In this document: positions 9,198 through 17,842 of the stretch, in pieces
How positions within the stretch are numbered: position 1 is the stretch's first letter
Layout: each line of letters opens with the position of its first letter
Origin: Microbacterium sp. Root61
GTDB taxonomy: Bacteria; Actinomycetota; Actinomycetes; Actinomycetales; Microbacteriaceae
DNA: 64,000 nt
Reading direction: 5' to 3'
NCBI RefSeq assembly: GCF_001427525.1
Contig: NZ_LMGU01000001.1
Coordinates: 1,769,788-1,833,787 of the forward strand
Translations under genes and position numbers: made by a program
Notes under the pieces: model-generated
The model's database searches: none
Seen by the model: the letters and a program-made list of their open reading frames with translations, nothing else
What the model was told of the DNA's origin: nothing

Positions 9198-10664
9198 CTA
9201 CTCCCGCACGGCGTCAGCGGGAAGAAGCCCGGCCGGGCCCTCCTGCTCGAGGACCTCGGCGGCGTGCGCGAACGCGTCGACGAAATCCTGCGAGTCCAAG
9301 AATCGGCGCAGCGTGGGGATGCGCGTGAGGAACTCCTTCGGGGACCGGACGGCCGCGGCGATGAGCTGATCGGCGGCGACGTCGTCCATGGTGAATCGCC
9401 CGGCACCGGCTGCTCGACACCACGCCCGCCAGGTGGCGAGGATCGACACCCCGACGAGGCACGGTTCACCCGATTCGACGCGGTCGATCAGCACGGGAAG
9501 GAAGAACTTGGGGATGCGGTTCGATGCGTCGACGGACAAACGCGCGAGGAGATCGCGCACGTGAGGGTTGCCGAAACGAACGAACAAGTCGTCGATGTAG
9601 GCAGCGATATCGAACCCCGTCGGCACCTGAAGGGTCGGAACGGCCTCTTGTTCCATGTACGCGCGCAAGTAAGCGGCGATCAGCGGGTCGCCCACCGCCT
9701 CGTGCACGTACTCGTACCCCATCAGCTGGCCGATGTAGGCCACCGCCTGATGCGATGCATTGAGCAGTCGGAGCTTGATGGCCTCGTACGCATCGATGTC
9801 GGAGACCAGCAGCACGCCGGCCTTCTCGAGCGGCGGACGACCGCCCGGAAAGTTGTCCTCGATCACCCATTGGACGAACGGCTCGCTCGCGACGGGCCAG
9901 TCGTCTTGCACTCCGAGTTCGGTCGCGACGCGGTCGATGTCCGCTTGAGTGGTTGCGGGTGTGATCCGGTCGACCATCGTCGAGGGAAACGCGACCGAGG
10001 ACACGATCCAGTCAGCGAGGTCTGGGTCGACCAACCGCGCGACACCCGCCACGCTCTCCCGGGCCACGCGCCCGTTTCCCTGGATGTTGTCGCACGAGAG
10101 CACCGTGAAGGGCTCGATACCTCGAGCCCTTCGCTCACGGAGCGCGGCGACGACCCACCCGAACGCTGTGCGCGGGGAGGTCAGGCCGTTCGCGACCTCC
10201 TCGACGACGAGGGGGTCCGCCTCCGGCACCCGCCCCGTCGTCGAGTCGGAGACGTACCCACCCTCGGTCACGGTGAGCGAAACGATCCGCGTCTCCGGTG
10301 AGACGAGTCGGGCGAGCAGACCTGCGGGGTCCTCAGGTGCGTAGATGTATTCCCGGATAGAACCGATGACCGCGAAGTCGCTCGATCCATCCGGCTGCCG
10401 GAGCGCGAGGGAGTACAGCCCGTCCTGACGGGCGAGCACATCGCGCATCCTCGCGTCCCGTTCGAGCAGCCCGACCCCGCAGATCGCCCACTCGTGAGCG
10501 AGCCCCATGTTCAGGAGGCGGTCGACGTACATTGCCTGATGCGATCGGTGGAAATTGCCCACGCCGAAGTGCACGATCCCCACCTTGAGGCTGTCGCCGA
10601 GGTATTGCGCTACGCCGACAGAGTGGGGAAGTGCACCGATCGACTTCTTGCTGAGCTGTTCCAC
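9198..10664 (-). CDS. Mannitol/fructuronate-type long-chain polyol dehydrogenase
   Basis: A 488-residue member of the mannitol dehydrogenase family, the normal length for D-mannitol 2-dehydrogenase or fructuronate reductase. The family active-site pattern K-x4-N-x2-H is present as KLRLLNASH. The N-terminal NAD site reads VGIVHFGVGNFHRSHQA. It interconverts a 2-keto sugar or sugar acid and the corresponding alcohol with NAD(H). It lies seven bases after the 107-residue unknown gene and seven before pfkB, so it is in the same operon. Confidence 0.92.
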   Translation of the reverse strand: MEQLSKKSIGALPHSVGVAQYLGDSLKVGIVHFGVGNFHRSHQAMYVDRLLNMGLAHEWAICGVGLLERDARMRDVLARQDGLYSLALRQPDGSSDFAVIGSIREYIYAPEDPAGLLARLVSPETRIVSLTVTEGGYVSDSTTGRVPEADPLVVEEVANGLTSPRTAFGWVVAALRERRARGIEPFTVLSCDNIQGNGRVARESVAGVARLVDPDLADWIVSSVAFPSTMVDRITPATTQADIDRVATELGVQDDWPVASEPFVQWVIEDNFPGGRPPLEKAGVLLVSDIDAYEAIKLRLLNASHQAVAYIGQLMGYEYVHEAVGDPLIAAYLRAYMEQEAVPTLQVPTGFDIAAYIDDLFVRFGNPHVRDLLARLSVDASNRIPKFFLPVLIDRVESGEPCLVGVSILATWRAWCRAAGAGRFTMDDVAADQLIAAAVRSPKEFLTRIPTLRRFLDSQDFVDAFAHAAEVLEQEGPAGLLPADAVRE

Positions 10665-10671
10665 CGCTCGA

Positions 10672-10995
10672 TCAGCCCTTCAGATTCAGGTGAACAAGCA
10701 CACGCGCCGTTGCTTCGGGAGTGGCGCCGGTGACGCGCAACCGCAGCCAATTGCCGAAGCGATCAATGGGCAGATCGACGAGGGACTCCGCTGCAGCGAG
10801 CGTCGCCTGGGCACGCATCCGCCAGTTGATGCCGTCAGGCGAGACCTCGGCGGTGATGGTCAAGTCGGGGTGCTCGCCCTCGGCCTGGATGAAGAAGACG
10901 CCCTCGATCGCCCATCCCGCTTCGTAAGGGAGGGTGGCGTACTCGTCGGAGATCCGCACCCGACGGGTGAGGACGGAAGTGTTGGTCGTTTGCAT
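10672..10995 (-). CDS. Unrecognised small beta-rich protein, copy A
   Basis: A 107-residue protein with no signal peptide or membrane segment. Its alternating hydrophobic pattern and the segment TITAEVSPDGINW suggest a small beta-sandwich resembling carbohydrate-binding or fibronectin-like modules. A paralogue at 20596-20922 shares PYEAGW, GEHP, LTIT, VSPDGI and the C-terminal HLxLKG, with a little under half of residues identical by eye. In both places the gene follows a ~310-residue partner gene on the same strand. Here it follows that partner by 37 bases and precedes the polyol dehydrogenase by seven. The function is unknown. Confidence 0.75.
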   Translation of the reverse strand: MQTTNTSVLTRRVRISDEYATLPYEAGWAIEGVFFIQAEGEHPDLTITAEVSPDGINWRMRAQATLAAAESLVDLPIDRFGNWLRLRVTGATPEATARVLVHLNLKG

Positions 10996-11032
10996 GTTTT
11001 TCGTGTCTCTCAGAGGTGGAAGTCGGCCAGCG

Positions 11033-11962
11033 TCACTCGGTGGAGTACACGACCGAGTCGAGGTAGAGGTTCACCGAGCGCTCGGAGTCCGTCTCGATGA
11101 AGAAGATGGGGTTGATGAGGTTGTCGATGGACGCGTAGCCCTCTGTGAGAGTGGGCTTGATGCCGCGCATGTCCATGACATGATCGCCGCTCTGCAGTTC
11201 GACGTACTCGCGCTTCTCGATGTCGACGGTGAGCCGGAAGTACATCCAGTTGATCTTGTCGGGGCTCTCGTTGTAGACGAGGTCCTGCTCACCGCCCGGC
11301 ACCCACTGGTAGCCGTCTGCCGAGCCATCCTCGAAGCGGCGTCCGTACCACTGGTTGTCGACGCCGGGAACGCACCAACCGTCCTTCACGCCGAAGTTCC
11401 AGTCCTCGGGCGTGACGCCTTCGGCGACCTGGTAGTACTGCCACTTCTTCACGAGCTTGCCGCCGAGGGAGTTCACGTAGCGCACGCCCGGCATGTACCG
11501 GTACTCGGAGTCCTGTACGTCGAAGAAGAAGCCGATCGCGCGGATGTCCTCCTCGCCCTTGCCCTCGCGGTCCTGGACCGGGGTGTAGGAGTACCAGGCC
11601 TCGATCTGGATCAGCTTGGGGTTGCCGTAACGGGAGAGACGCTTGATCGCGTGCCCCATGGAGCCGTCGCGCGGCGGCTCGGTGTGCGGACCGCCGGTGG
11701 GTGCGGTCGAGACCTTCAGCGAGTAGGTGCCATCCATCGAGCCATGCGACGACGCGAAGCGCATCGAGGCCGAGCTCAGCTGGTTCGGCGCCCAGCTGGA
11801 AAGGTCGACGACGGAGTCGAACGACTCGTAGTTCTCCTCGACGTAGTTGGGGGTGAGGTCCAGCCAGCCGTTGAAGCCATTGTCGAAATCGTCGTAGCAA
11901 ATGACATTCGCGAGAGGCTTGAACCGCCCTAGTCCGCGCTCATACGACAGGAACTTCTGCAT
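11033..11962 (-). CDS. Unrecognised ~310-residue protein with lectin-like features, copy A
   Basis: A 309-residue protein starting MQKFLSYERG at 11962, after the purine-rich stretch AGAAAGAG. The opening YDDFDNGFNGWLDLTPN, an internal MRFASSHGSMDGTYSLKVST and the ending LYLDSVVYST resemble concanavalin-like beta-sandwich proteins. There is no signal peptide. It overlaps the upstream FAD oxidoreductase by 23 bases, implying coupled translation. A paralogue at 20934-21869 shares long blocks such as EAWYSYTPQQDR/PVQDR, KGEEDIRA and DGSADGYQW. Cytosolic location and coupling to an oxidoreductase suggest an enzyme or enzyme subunit acting on an imported saccharide-like compound. I do not recognise a named function. 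Confidence 0.78.
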   Translation of the reverse strand: MQKFLSYERGLGRFKPLANVICYDDFDNGFNGWLDLTPNYVEENYESFDSVVDLSSWAPNQLSSASMRFASSHGSMDGTYSLKVSTAPTGGPHTEPPRDGSMGHAIKRLSRYGNPKLIQIEAWYSYTPVQDREGKGEEDIRAIGFFFDVQDSEYRYMPGVRYVNSLGGKLVKKWQYYQVAEGVTPEDWNFGVKDGWCVPGVDNQWYGRRFEDGSADGYQWVPGGEQDLVYNESPDKINWMYFRLTVDIEKREYVELQSGDHVMDMRGIKPTLTEGYASIDNLINPIFFIETDSERSVNLYLDSVVYSTE

Positions 11963-13343
11963 TGCTCTTTCTCTCTCTCTGTGTGGGGGGAACGGGGTAT
12001 TCGTGAAACTCGATCGGCGCCAGAGGGGCGACGACGTTGTCGAAGTCGACAACCGCCCCCTGCGCGATGAGCGTGCGACGCAGTGCATCGACGTCGATGT
12101 CGGACACGCTGTAGCCGTGCGCGACGCTCAGCGCGGCGGCTGTCCCGGCGCCTTGCCCCATGGCCATGCAGGTGGCCATGACCCGCGCGGAGCCGAAGCC
12201 CGAGCCGTCTGCGTCGAGGCAGCGACCAGCTGTCACGACGTTGACGCTTCCGCGCGGGACGAGGCAGCCATAGGGGATGTTGTACTCCTGGCGCGGCACG
12301 ACGAGGCCGTCCTGCTCGTTGGTGTCCGACGAGTGGATGTCGATGACGTGCGCACCCTTCGCGACGGTGTCGGGAAAGGCCTTGGGCGTGACGATGTCGT
12401 CTCGCTGAAGCTGGGCGAGCCCGACGATGCGGTAGGTCTCGCGCACGCCGGTCTGGATGCCGGACTTCGCGAGCCAGCAGTCCCGGAACTCGGGGAACTC
12501 TCGCCGCAGGACGTGGATGAATTGATCGAGCTGCTCGCGCATGCTGCACTCGGTGCGTGTGAACCGCTCGGGATCACTCGCATCGGTGGCCTCGCGCAGC
12601 AGGTTGATGCTGACCATGCCGTCGTGGAAGAACTGGTTGATCCAGGGGCCGCCGAAGATGGGGATCTCGCCGGCCGCGTTGAGTTCGAGCAATCGACCGC
12701 GGATCTCCGCGGACACGGGCAGCATCCCGTCGACGGCGTCTTCGAAGAGTGGTGTCAAGGCGTCTGTGTCGACCCCGCCGAGCTGGAACCACAACGATGC
12801 CGGCTGGAGCACATCGCTCTTGACCGTAGGGAGGCCGGATGCGCGGACGAGATCGGCGTCGCCTGTGCAGTCGATGAAGACCGTGCCCTGGTAGGCCGAG
12901 CGACCCGCTTTGTTCTGCACGATGACATGGGTGACTCGCCCGTCCTCGACAGTGCAGTCCGACAGCCAGGAGTGGTAGAGAAGCGTCACACCACTCTCCA
13001 GCAGCAGCCGCTGGGCGGCGAGCTTGAGGATCTCGTCGTTGGCGGGATAGTTGCCGCTCTCCCGGGACACGTCCGCGCCGCCGAGGTCGGCAGCCTTCTG
13101 CAGGAGTTCGAATGGGATGCCGCCGATGTGCTGTTTGCCGAAGTGGCGGAACTCGCTGATCGGCGTGACGAGCGCGCTCGTCGCCATCCCGCCCACGAAT
13201 CCGTAGCGCTCGATCAGCAGCGTCCGTGCCCCGTTGCGCGCCGCGGCCGTCGCGGCGATCACTCCCGCAGGACCACCGCCGCACACGATGACGTCGTAGC
13301 TGCCGACGACGGGGGTTTCCCTGCTCGTCTCCGTGACAAACAT
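11940..13343 (-). CDS. FAD-dependent oxidoreductase, short form
   Basis: A 467-residue flavoprotein of the FAD_oxidored group. The FAD-binding unit is YDVIVCGGGPAGVIAATAAA near residue 16, followed by the family stretch FVGGMATSAL. A second FAD contact is TAGRCLDADGSGFGSARVMA near residue 395. It corresponds to the N-terminal part of the 747-residue protein at 4687 but lacks its C-terminal extension. The ATG at 13343 follows AGAAAGAG. A strong hairpin lies between it and the upstream binding-protein gene, and it overlaps the next gene by 23 bases. Substrate unknown. Confidence 0.86.
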   Translation of the reverse strand: MFVTETSRETPVVGSYDVIVCGGGPAGVIAATAAARNGARTLLIERYGFVGGMATSALVTPISEFRHFGKQHIGGIPFELLQKAADLGGADVSRESGNYPANDEILKLAAQRLLLESGVTLLYHSWLSDCTVEDGRVTHVIVQNKAGRSAYQGTVFIDCTGDADLVRASGLPTVKSDVLQPASLWFQLGGVDTDALTPLFEDAVDGMLPVSAEIRGRLLELNAAGEIPIFGGPWINQFFHDGMVSINLLREATDASDPERFTRTECSMREQLDQFIHVLRREFPEFRDCWLAKSGIQTGVRETYRIVGLAQLQRDDIVTPKAFPDTVAKGAHVIDIHSSDTNEQDGLVVPRQEYNIPYGCLVPRGSVNVVTAGRCLDADGSGFGSARVMATCMAMGQGAGTAAALSVAHGYSVSDIDVDALRRTLIAQGAVVDFDNVVAPLAPIEFHEYPVPPTQRERKSNAEVPVV

Positions 13344-13382
13344 CGATTCTCTTTCTAGGTGAAGCTGACGTGAGGGATGGTG

Positions 13383-13417
13383 CCTCCCCGCCTGGGCACA
13401 CGGCGCAGGCGGGGAGG
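13383..13417 (-). terminator. Intra-operon hairpin (attenuator or mRNA-end structure)
   Basis: A perfect 12-base stem (CCTCCCCGCCTG / CAGGCGGGGAGG) with an 11-base loop sits between the stop of the substrate-binding protein and the start of the FAD oxidoreductase. Such hairpins after binding-protein genes often raise the level of the binding protein relative to downstream enzymes by stabilising the upstream mRNA or terminating part of the transcripts. Confidence 0.65.
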
Positions 13418-13462
13418 GGCGCTGCGGGGGCGGGAGATCCCAGCCCCCACAGCAGATCGGGC

Positions 13463-15016
13463 TCACTCGGTGAGGTAGACCTTGCTCCAGTCGTAGTTCT
13501 CCGTCGGGACGAGGGTCAGACCCTTGACCTTGTCGGAGAACGCGAGGTTGATGTTGATCTGGTACATGCCCAGGGCCGGTGCGTCGGCCGCCAGCTGATC
13601 CGAGATCTCCTGGTAGATCTCGAGTCGCTTCTCAGGATCCGTCTCGCCCTGCGCCGCCATGAGCATCGTGTCGAGTTCCGGGTTGCAGTATCCGAGCCTG
13701 TTCGCCGCGCAGGTGTAGAGCCTGTTCAGCGTGAAGTCGGCATCGCCCGTCGTGTTGAGGTTCGGGTTGATGATCATGTCGAAGTTGCCCGGGCTGGCGA
13801 TGGCGGCGGTGAAGGTCGCCTGGTCGTCCGCCTTCGGCGCGACATCGACGCCGATCTCGCTCCAGTAGGAGACCATCGCGGTGACGAGCTGGTCGAGACC
13901 CGCGTTGGCCGTGCTGTAGTCGACACTCGAGCTGAACCCGTCGGGGAAGCCGGCCTCGGCGAGGAGCTTCTTCGCTCCCTTGGGGTCGTAGGCCGGCCAG
14001 TCGCCGGACGGCAGGCAGCCGAAGGCGACCTCGGGGCACAGGGCGCTCATCGGCGTCGCGGTCTCGCCGAGCAGCGACGAGACGATCGTCGGCATGTCGA
14101 GCGCCATCAGCATCGCTTGGCGCACCTTGAGGTCCGTGAACGGCTCGCGGCTGTTCTGGAACCACAGGAAGTTGTACGTCAGGCTCGGGATCTGCTCGAA
14201 CACGATGTTCGGGAAGCCCTCCACAGTCGCGATCTGATCGTTCGGGACGCCGGCGATCACCTGAGCAGAGCCGTTCGACAGTGCCGTGATGCGACTCGAG
14301 ATGTTGTCGATCTGCTGGAACGTGAGCGTCTTGAGCTTCGCCTTCTCGCCCCAGTAGTTGTCATTCCGCGACATCTTGATGCTGTCGTTCGCCGTGAAGC
14401 TGTCGATGACGAACGGGCCGGTCCCGATCGGGGATGCCCAGTAGGCGTCATCCGCCGCGCCGTCCGCCTTGCCGATCCCGACCATTGCGAGGATGCCCAT
14501 GAGCGTCCCCGTCGGCCGAGAGGTGTTGATCGTCACCGTCGTCGGGTCATCGGCCGTGTACGACTCGACGACCGCGAGCTGCGCTCCGAGCACCGACTTC
14601 ATCGCGATGTAGCGATCCAGGGTCGCAACGACATCCGCGGAGGTGAACGGCGTTCCGTCGCTGAACGTCACATCGTCGCGGAGCGTGAAGGTGAGCGTCG
14701 TGTCGTCCACCCACTCCCATTCGGTCGCCAGGAGCGCTTGCGGCTCCTTGGTCTCGGGATCGAGCGCGACGAGGCCCTGCATCACATTGCTCGCCACCTG
14801 CGTGCTGCAGTTGGTGAAGTTCGCCGTGATGTCCAGCATCGTGCAGCCCCAGTTGATGACGTACGTGAGGTTCTGCTTGTCATCGGCCACGGGCGTGGCA
14901 CTTGGCGCGCTGCCTGTGTCCGTATCGCCGGCGCCGGCGGCGCAGCCGACCAGCACCAGGGCAGCGGCCGCCGCCATCGTGACGCCTGTCAGCAGGCGCC
15001 TACGCAATGAGGTCAT
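13463..15016 (-). CDS. Dipeptide-type ABC transporter substrate-binding lipoprotein
   Basis: A 517-residue family 5 extracellular solute-binding protein. The N-terminus (MTSLRRRLLT then a hydrophobic stretch) ends in the lipobox LVGC, with the lipidated Cys at residue 25. I prefer the ATG at 15016 because it sits six bases after AAGGAGATGGTA, whereas the ATG at 15022 directly abuts the ribosome site. The family body motifs (EWVDDTTLTFTLRDDVTFSDG and DLKVRQAMLMALD) are clear. It delivers a peptide, opine or oligosaccharide to the permeases encoded just upstream. Confidence 0.94.
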   Translation of the reverse strand: MTSLRRRLLTGVTMAAAAALVLVGCAAGAGDTDTGSAPSATPVADDKQNLTYVINWGCTMLDITANFTNCSTQVASNVMQGLVALDPETKEPQALLATEWEWVDDTTLTFTLRDDVTFSDGTPFTSADVVATLDRYIAMKSVLGAQLAVVESYTADDPTTVTINTSRPTGTLMGILAMVGIGKADGAADDAYWASPIGTGPFVIDSFTANDSIKMSRNDNYWGEKAKLKTLTFQQIDNISSRITALSNGSAQVIAGVPNDQIATVEGFPNIVFEQIPSLTYNFLWFQNSREPFTDLKVRQAMLMALDMPTIVSSLLGETATPMSALCPEVAFGCLPSGDWPAYDPKGAKKLLAEAGFPDGFSSSVDYSTANAGLDQLVTAMVSYWSEIGVDVAPKADDQATFTAAIASPGNFDMIINPNLNTTGDADFTLNRLYTCAANRLGYCNPELDTMLMAAQGETDPEKRLEIYQEISDQLAADAPALGMYQININLAFSDKVKGLTLVPTENYDWSKVYLTE

Positions 15017-15100
15017 TACCATCTCCTTCGATCCAAGTGACTCTTGCTGTGTGATTGGCCGCCGCGGAGATCACTTGTGCGGTGGACATCTGGGGGGACC

Positions 15101-15910
15101 TCACTGGTGCCAAGGGCGAACCACGGGGACCGCGGCCAGCAGGGTCTGGGTGTAGCTGTGTTGCGGGTTCTCGAAGAGCTCGCGCGTGGTTCCCTCTTCG
15201 GCGACGACACCGCGATGCAGCACCAGTACGCGGTCGCAGAGGTGTTCGATGACGGAGAGGTCGTGCGAGATGAAGAGGTAGGCGAGTCCCAGTTCGTCCT
15301 GCAGGTCATCGAGCAGATTGAGAACCTGCGCCTGGACGGAGACGTCCAGAGCGGAGACGGGTTCGTCGCAGATGATGAGCTTCGGCCTGAGCGCGAGTGC
15401 ACGGGCGATGCCGATGCGCTGGCGCTGCCCGCCGGAGAACTGGTGGGGATAGCGATCCGAGTGGTCGGGATTCAGACCCACCCGATCCATGAGTTCCTTG
15501 ACCTCCGCCGTCCACTGGCGCGACGGCACCACGCCGGTGTGCACGCGCCACGCCTCGGCGATGACATCGCGCACCGTGAGTCGCGGGTTGAGGGAGGCGT
15601 ACGGGTCCTGGAAGACCATCTGCATGTCGCGCCGGACGTTCTTGAGCTGTCGTGGCGAGTAGTGCGTGATGTCCTCGCCCTCGAACTCGATCGCGCCGCC
15701 GTCGGCCTTCACAAGGCCGATCACCGCGCGGGCGACCGTGGACTTTCCCGAGCCGGACTCGCCGACCAGACCGACGGTCTCGCCCGGACGGATGTCGAAC
15801 GTGACGTCATCGACGGCGACGTTCTCGTCGATCTTGCGCTGCAGGAACGTCGAGCGGATCGGGTACGCGACCTTGAGGTGCGACACCTTCAACAGCGGCG
15901 AATCAGACAT
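15101..15910 (-). CDS. ABC transporter ATP-binding protein (DppF type)
   Basis: A 269-residue ATPase. It has Walker A GESGSGKST, signature LSGGQ-type FSGGQRQR, Walker B LIICDEPVSALD and switch His in FISHD. The start at 15910 overlaps the end of the other ATPase gene by 8 bases. DppF-type proteins pair with a DppD-type ATPase to energise the two permeases. The 84-base gap to the binding-protein gene is the largest within the transporter block. Confidence 0.94.
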   Translation of the reverse strand: MSDSPLLKVSHLKVAYPIRSTFLQRKIDENVAVDDVTFDIRPGETVGLVGESGSGKSTVARAVIGLVKADGGAIEFEGEDITHYSPRQLKNVRRDMQMVFQDPYASLNPRLTVRDVIAEAWRVHTGVVPSRQWTAEVKELMDRVGLNPDHSDRYPHQFSGGQRQRIGIARALALRPKLIICDEPVSALDVSVQAQVLNLLDDLQDELGLAYLFISHDLSVIEHLCDRVLVLHRGVVAEEGTTRELFENPQHSYTQTLLAAVPVVRPWHQ

Positions 15911-16928
15911 GAGCCAGCACCTCCTCTGAGCGGTGGCACGCGGCTTCGTGCTCCTGCGGCCAGCCCTGCGGGGTGCGCAGCGCCGGCACCTGCTCGCGGC
16001 AGACATCGAGCGCGAAGGGACACCGCGGGTTGAATGCGCAGCCGCTCGGCAGGCTGAGCAGGTTGGGTGGGGAACCCTCGATGGGGCGGAGGCGCCCGCC
16101 GATGCTCGTCTCACTCGGGATCGACTCGAGCAGGCCCGTCGTATAGGGGTGTGCGGGGTGATCGTACAGCTCGCGGATCGTCCCGGTCTCCACGATGCGA
16201 CCTCCGTACATGATGGCCACCCGATCCGCGTAGTCGGCCACCACGCCGAGATCGTGGCTGATCAGGATCATCGCCATTCCGGTGTCGGCCTGGAGCTCTG
16301 CGAGAAGATCCATCACCTGCTTCTGAACCGTGACATCCAGCGCCGTCGTGGGTTCGTCCGCGATGAGGACCTTCGGGTCCAGCGCGAGCGCCATCGCGAT
16401 CATGATCCGCTGGCGCTGACCCCCCGAGAATTGGTGCGGGTAGTCGCGGATCCGTTCTTCCGCCTTCGGGATGCCGACTCGCTTGAGAAGGTCGAGGGCC
16501 TTTGCCAGAGCGGCCTTCTTGCTCATCCCCCGGCGTCGGCGCAACGGCTCCGCGATCTGTGCGCCGACCCGGAACACCGGGTTCAGCGAGCTGAGCGGGT
16601 CTTGGAAGATCATCGCGATGTCTTCCGCGCACAACTCGCGCACACGAGGCACGGGCAGCGTCGCGAGGTCCTCGCCGCCATACAAGATGCTGCCTCCGGT
16701 GATGGCGCCGGCGGGTTTGGGCAGCAGGGCCATGATCGCCTGCGCTGTGGTCGATTTGCCCGAGCCCGACTCCCCGAGGATCGCCAGCGTCTCGCCGCTG
16801 CGCACATCGAACGTCACATGGTCGAGCGCGCGGGCTATTCCGGCGACCGTCGAGAACTCCACAGTGAGGTCTTTCACCTGCAGCAGCGGGGTTGCTGACG
16901 TGTCAATCACGCGTGTCGGCTTCATCAT
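15903..16928 (-). CDS. ABC transporter ATP-binding protein (DppD type)
   Basis: A 341-residue ATPase with Walker A GESGSGKST, signature FSGGQRQR and Walker B VLIADEPTTALD. It carries the C-terminal extension with the cysteine pattern CAFNPRCPFALDVC, typical of DppD/OppD proteins, some of which bind an iron-sulfur cluster there. The start (MMKPTR or MKPTR) overlaps the preceding permease stop by four bases, so translation is coupled. Confidence 0.94.
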   Translation of the reverse strand: MMKPTRVIDTSATPLLQVKDLTVEFSTVAGIARALDHVTFDVRSGETLAILGESGSGKSTTAQAIMALLPKPAGAITGGSILYGGEDLATLPVPRVRELCAEDIAMIFQDPLSSLNPVFRVGAQIAEPLRRRRGMSKKAALAKALDLLKRVGIPKAEERIRDYPHQFSGGQRQRIMIAMALALDPKVLIADEPTTALDVTVQKQVMDLLAELQADTGMAMILISHDLGVVADYADRVAIMYGGRIVETGTIRELYDHPAHPYTTGLLESIPSETSIGGRLRPIEGSPPNLLSLPSGCAFNPRCPFALDVCREQVPALRTPQGWPQEHEAACHRSEEVLAHV

Positions 16929-17842
16929 GCGCTCCGCAGTCTCGGGTCGAACTTGTCACGTAGGGCGTCGCCCAGAATCCCGAAGCAGAGCATCAGGATG
17001 ACCAGCAGGACTCCGGGGAAGGTCGATATCCACCAGGCTGTGGTGAGGTACTGCGTGCCGTTGAAGATCGTGCTGCCGAGGCTCGGGGTGCCCAGCGGTA
17101 CACCGACGCCGAGGAAGGACAGTGCCGCTTCCGCGAGGATCACCGTCGCGAACTGCGTCGTCGCCACGACGATGACGGGTGCGATCGTGCCGGGCAGGAG
17201 CGTCCGGAACATGAGGTGGGCGTTGCCCGCACCCAGAGTCCGGGCCGCCTCGACGTACTCGCGATTCCTCAGCGACAACACCTGGCTGCGCGTGACACGG
17301 GCGAACACGACCCAGCTGGCTATCGAGAGCACGAGGATGATGTTCCCGACCCCTTGCCCCAGCACCGACGCGATGAGGATCGCGAGCAGGATGGAGGGGA
17401 AGGCGAGCTGGATGTCGGCGAGCCTCATGAGCGTTGCGTCGGCGGCTCCCCCGAAGTGGGCTGCGAGAAGCCCGAACAGGACTCCGACGGCACCCGCGAA
17501 CACAAGCGTCGAAACGCCGATGACGAGCGAGATGCGGGCGCCGGACATGATCTCTGCGAAGAGGTCGCCGCCGACCTGCGTCGTTCCGAGTATCGCGACG
17601 CGACCGTCGGACATGACCGTCCCCGGCGGCTTGAGCCGGTTCACGAGATCCACCTTCAACGGGTCGTATCCGTACACCCACGGAATGACGATCGCGCCGA
17701 TGATGATCAGGCCGATGATGATCAGCGGTACGACCATGCGCAGGGTGACGTCCCGGCGTGCCCGGCGTGCGAGCGATGTCGCCTTATTGACCGTGACGGT
17801 CGATGCCGTATTGACCGTGACGGTCGGTGCAGTGGTGGTCAC
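16925..17842 (-). CDS. ABC transporter permease (DppC type)
   Basis: A 305-residue inner-membrane permease with about six membrane segments and the cytoplasmic EAA loop (YVEAARTLGAGNAHLMFRTL). The N-terminus is unusual: MTTTAPTVTVNTASTVTVNK consists of two copies of an eight-residue unit encoded by a 24-base-period direct repeat. It overlaps the upstream permease by four bases. It forms the channel with the DppB-type protein. Confidence 0.93.
   Translation of the reverse strand: MTTTAPTVTVNTASTVTVNKATSLARRARRDVTLRMVVPLIIIGLIIIGAIVIPWVYGYDPLKVDLVNRLKPPGTVMSDGRVAILGTTQVGGDLFAEIMSGARISLVIGVSTLVFAGAVGVLFGLLAAHFGGAADATLMRLADIQLAFPSILLAILIASVLGQGVGNIILVLSIASWVVFARVTRSQVLSLRNREYVEAARTLGAGNAHLMFRTLLPGTIAPVIVVATTQFATVILAEAALSFLGVGVPLGTPSLGSTIFNGTQYLTTAWWISTFPGVLLVILMLCFGILGDALRDKFDPRLRSA
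17786..17826. repeat. Tandem direct repeat inside the permease N-terminus
   Basis: The 17-base unit ATTGACCGTGACGGTCG occurs at 17786-17802 and 17810-17826, a period of 24 bases, giving two copies of VTVN in the permease. The unit itself contains the self-complementary core GACCGTGACGGTC. Confidence 0.8.

Noticed and set aside
11963..11990. GA-rich dinucleotide run upstream of the copy A gene as a microsatellite
   Set aside because: It is short and is adequately explained as a purine-rich ribosome binding region inside the end of the overlapping oxidoreductase gene.
15035..15076. CAAGTGA and TCACTTG arms between the binding-protein and ATPase genes
   Set aside because: Seven-base arms with a long GC-rich spacer are expected by chance at this composition; no second copy was found near other promoters.
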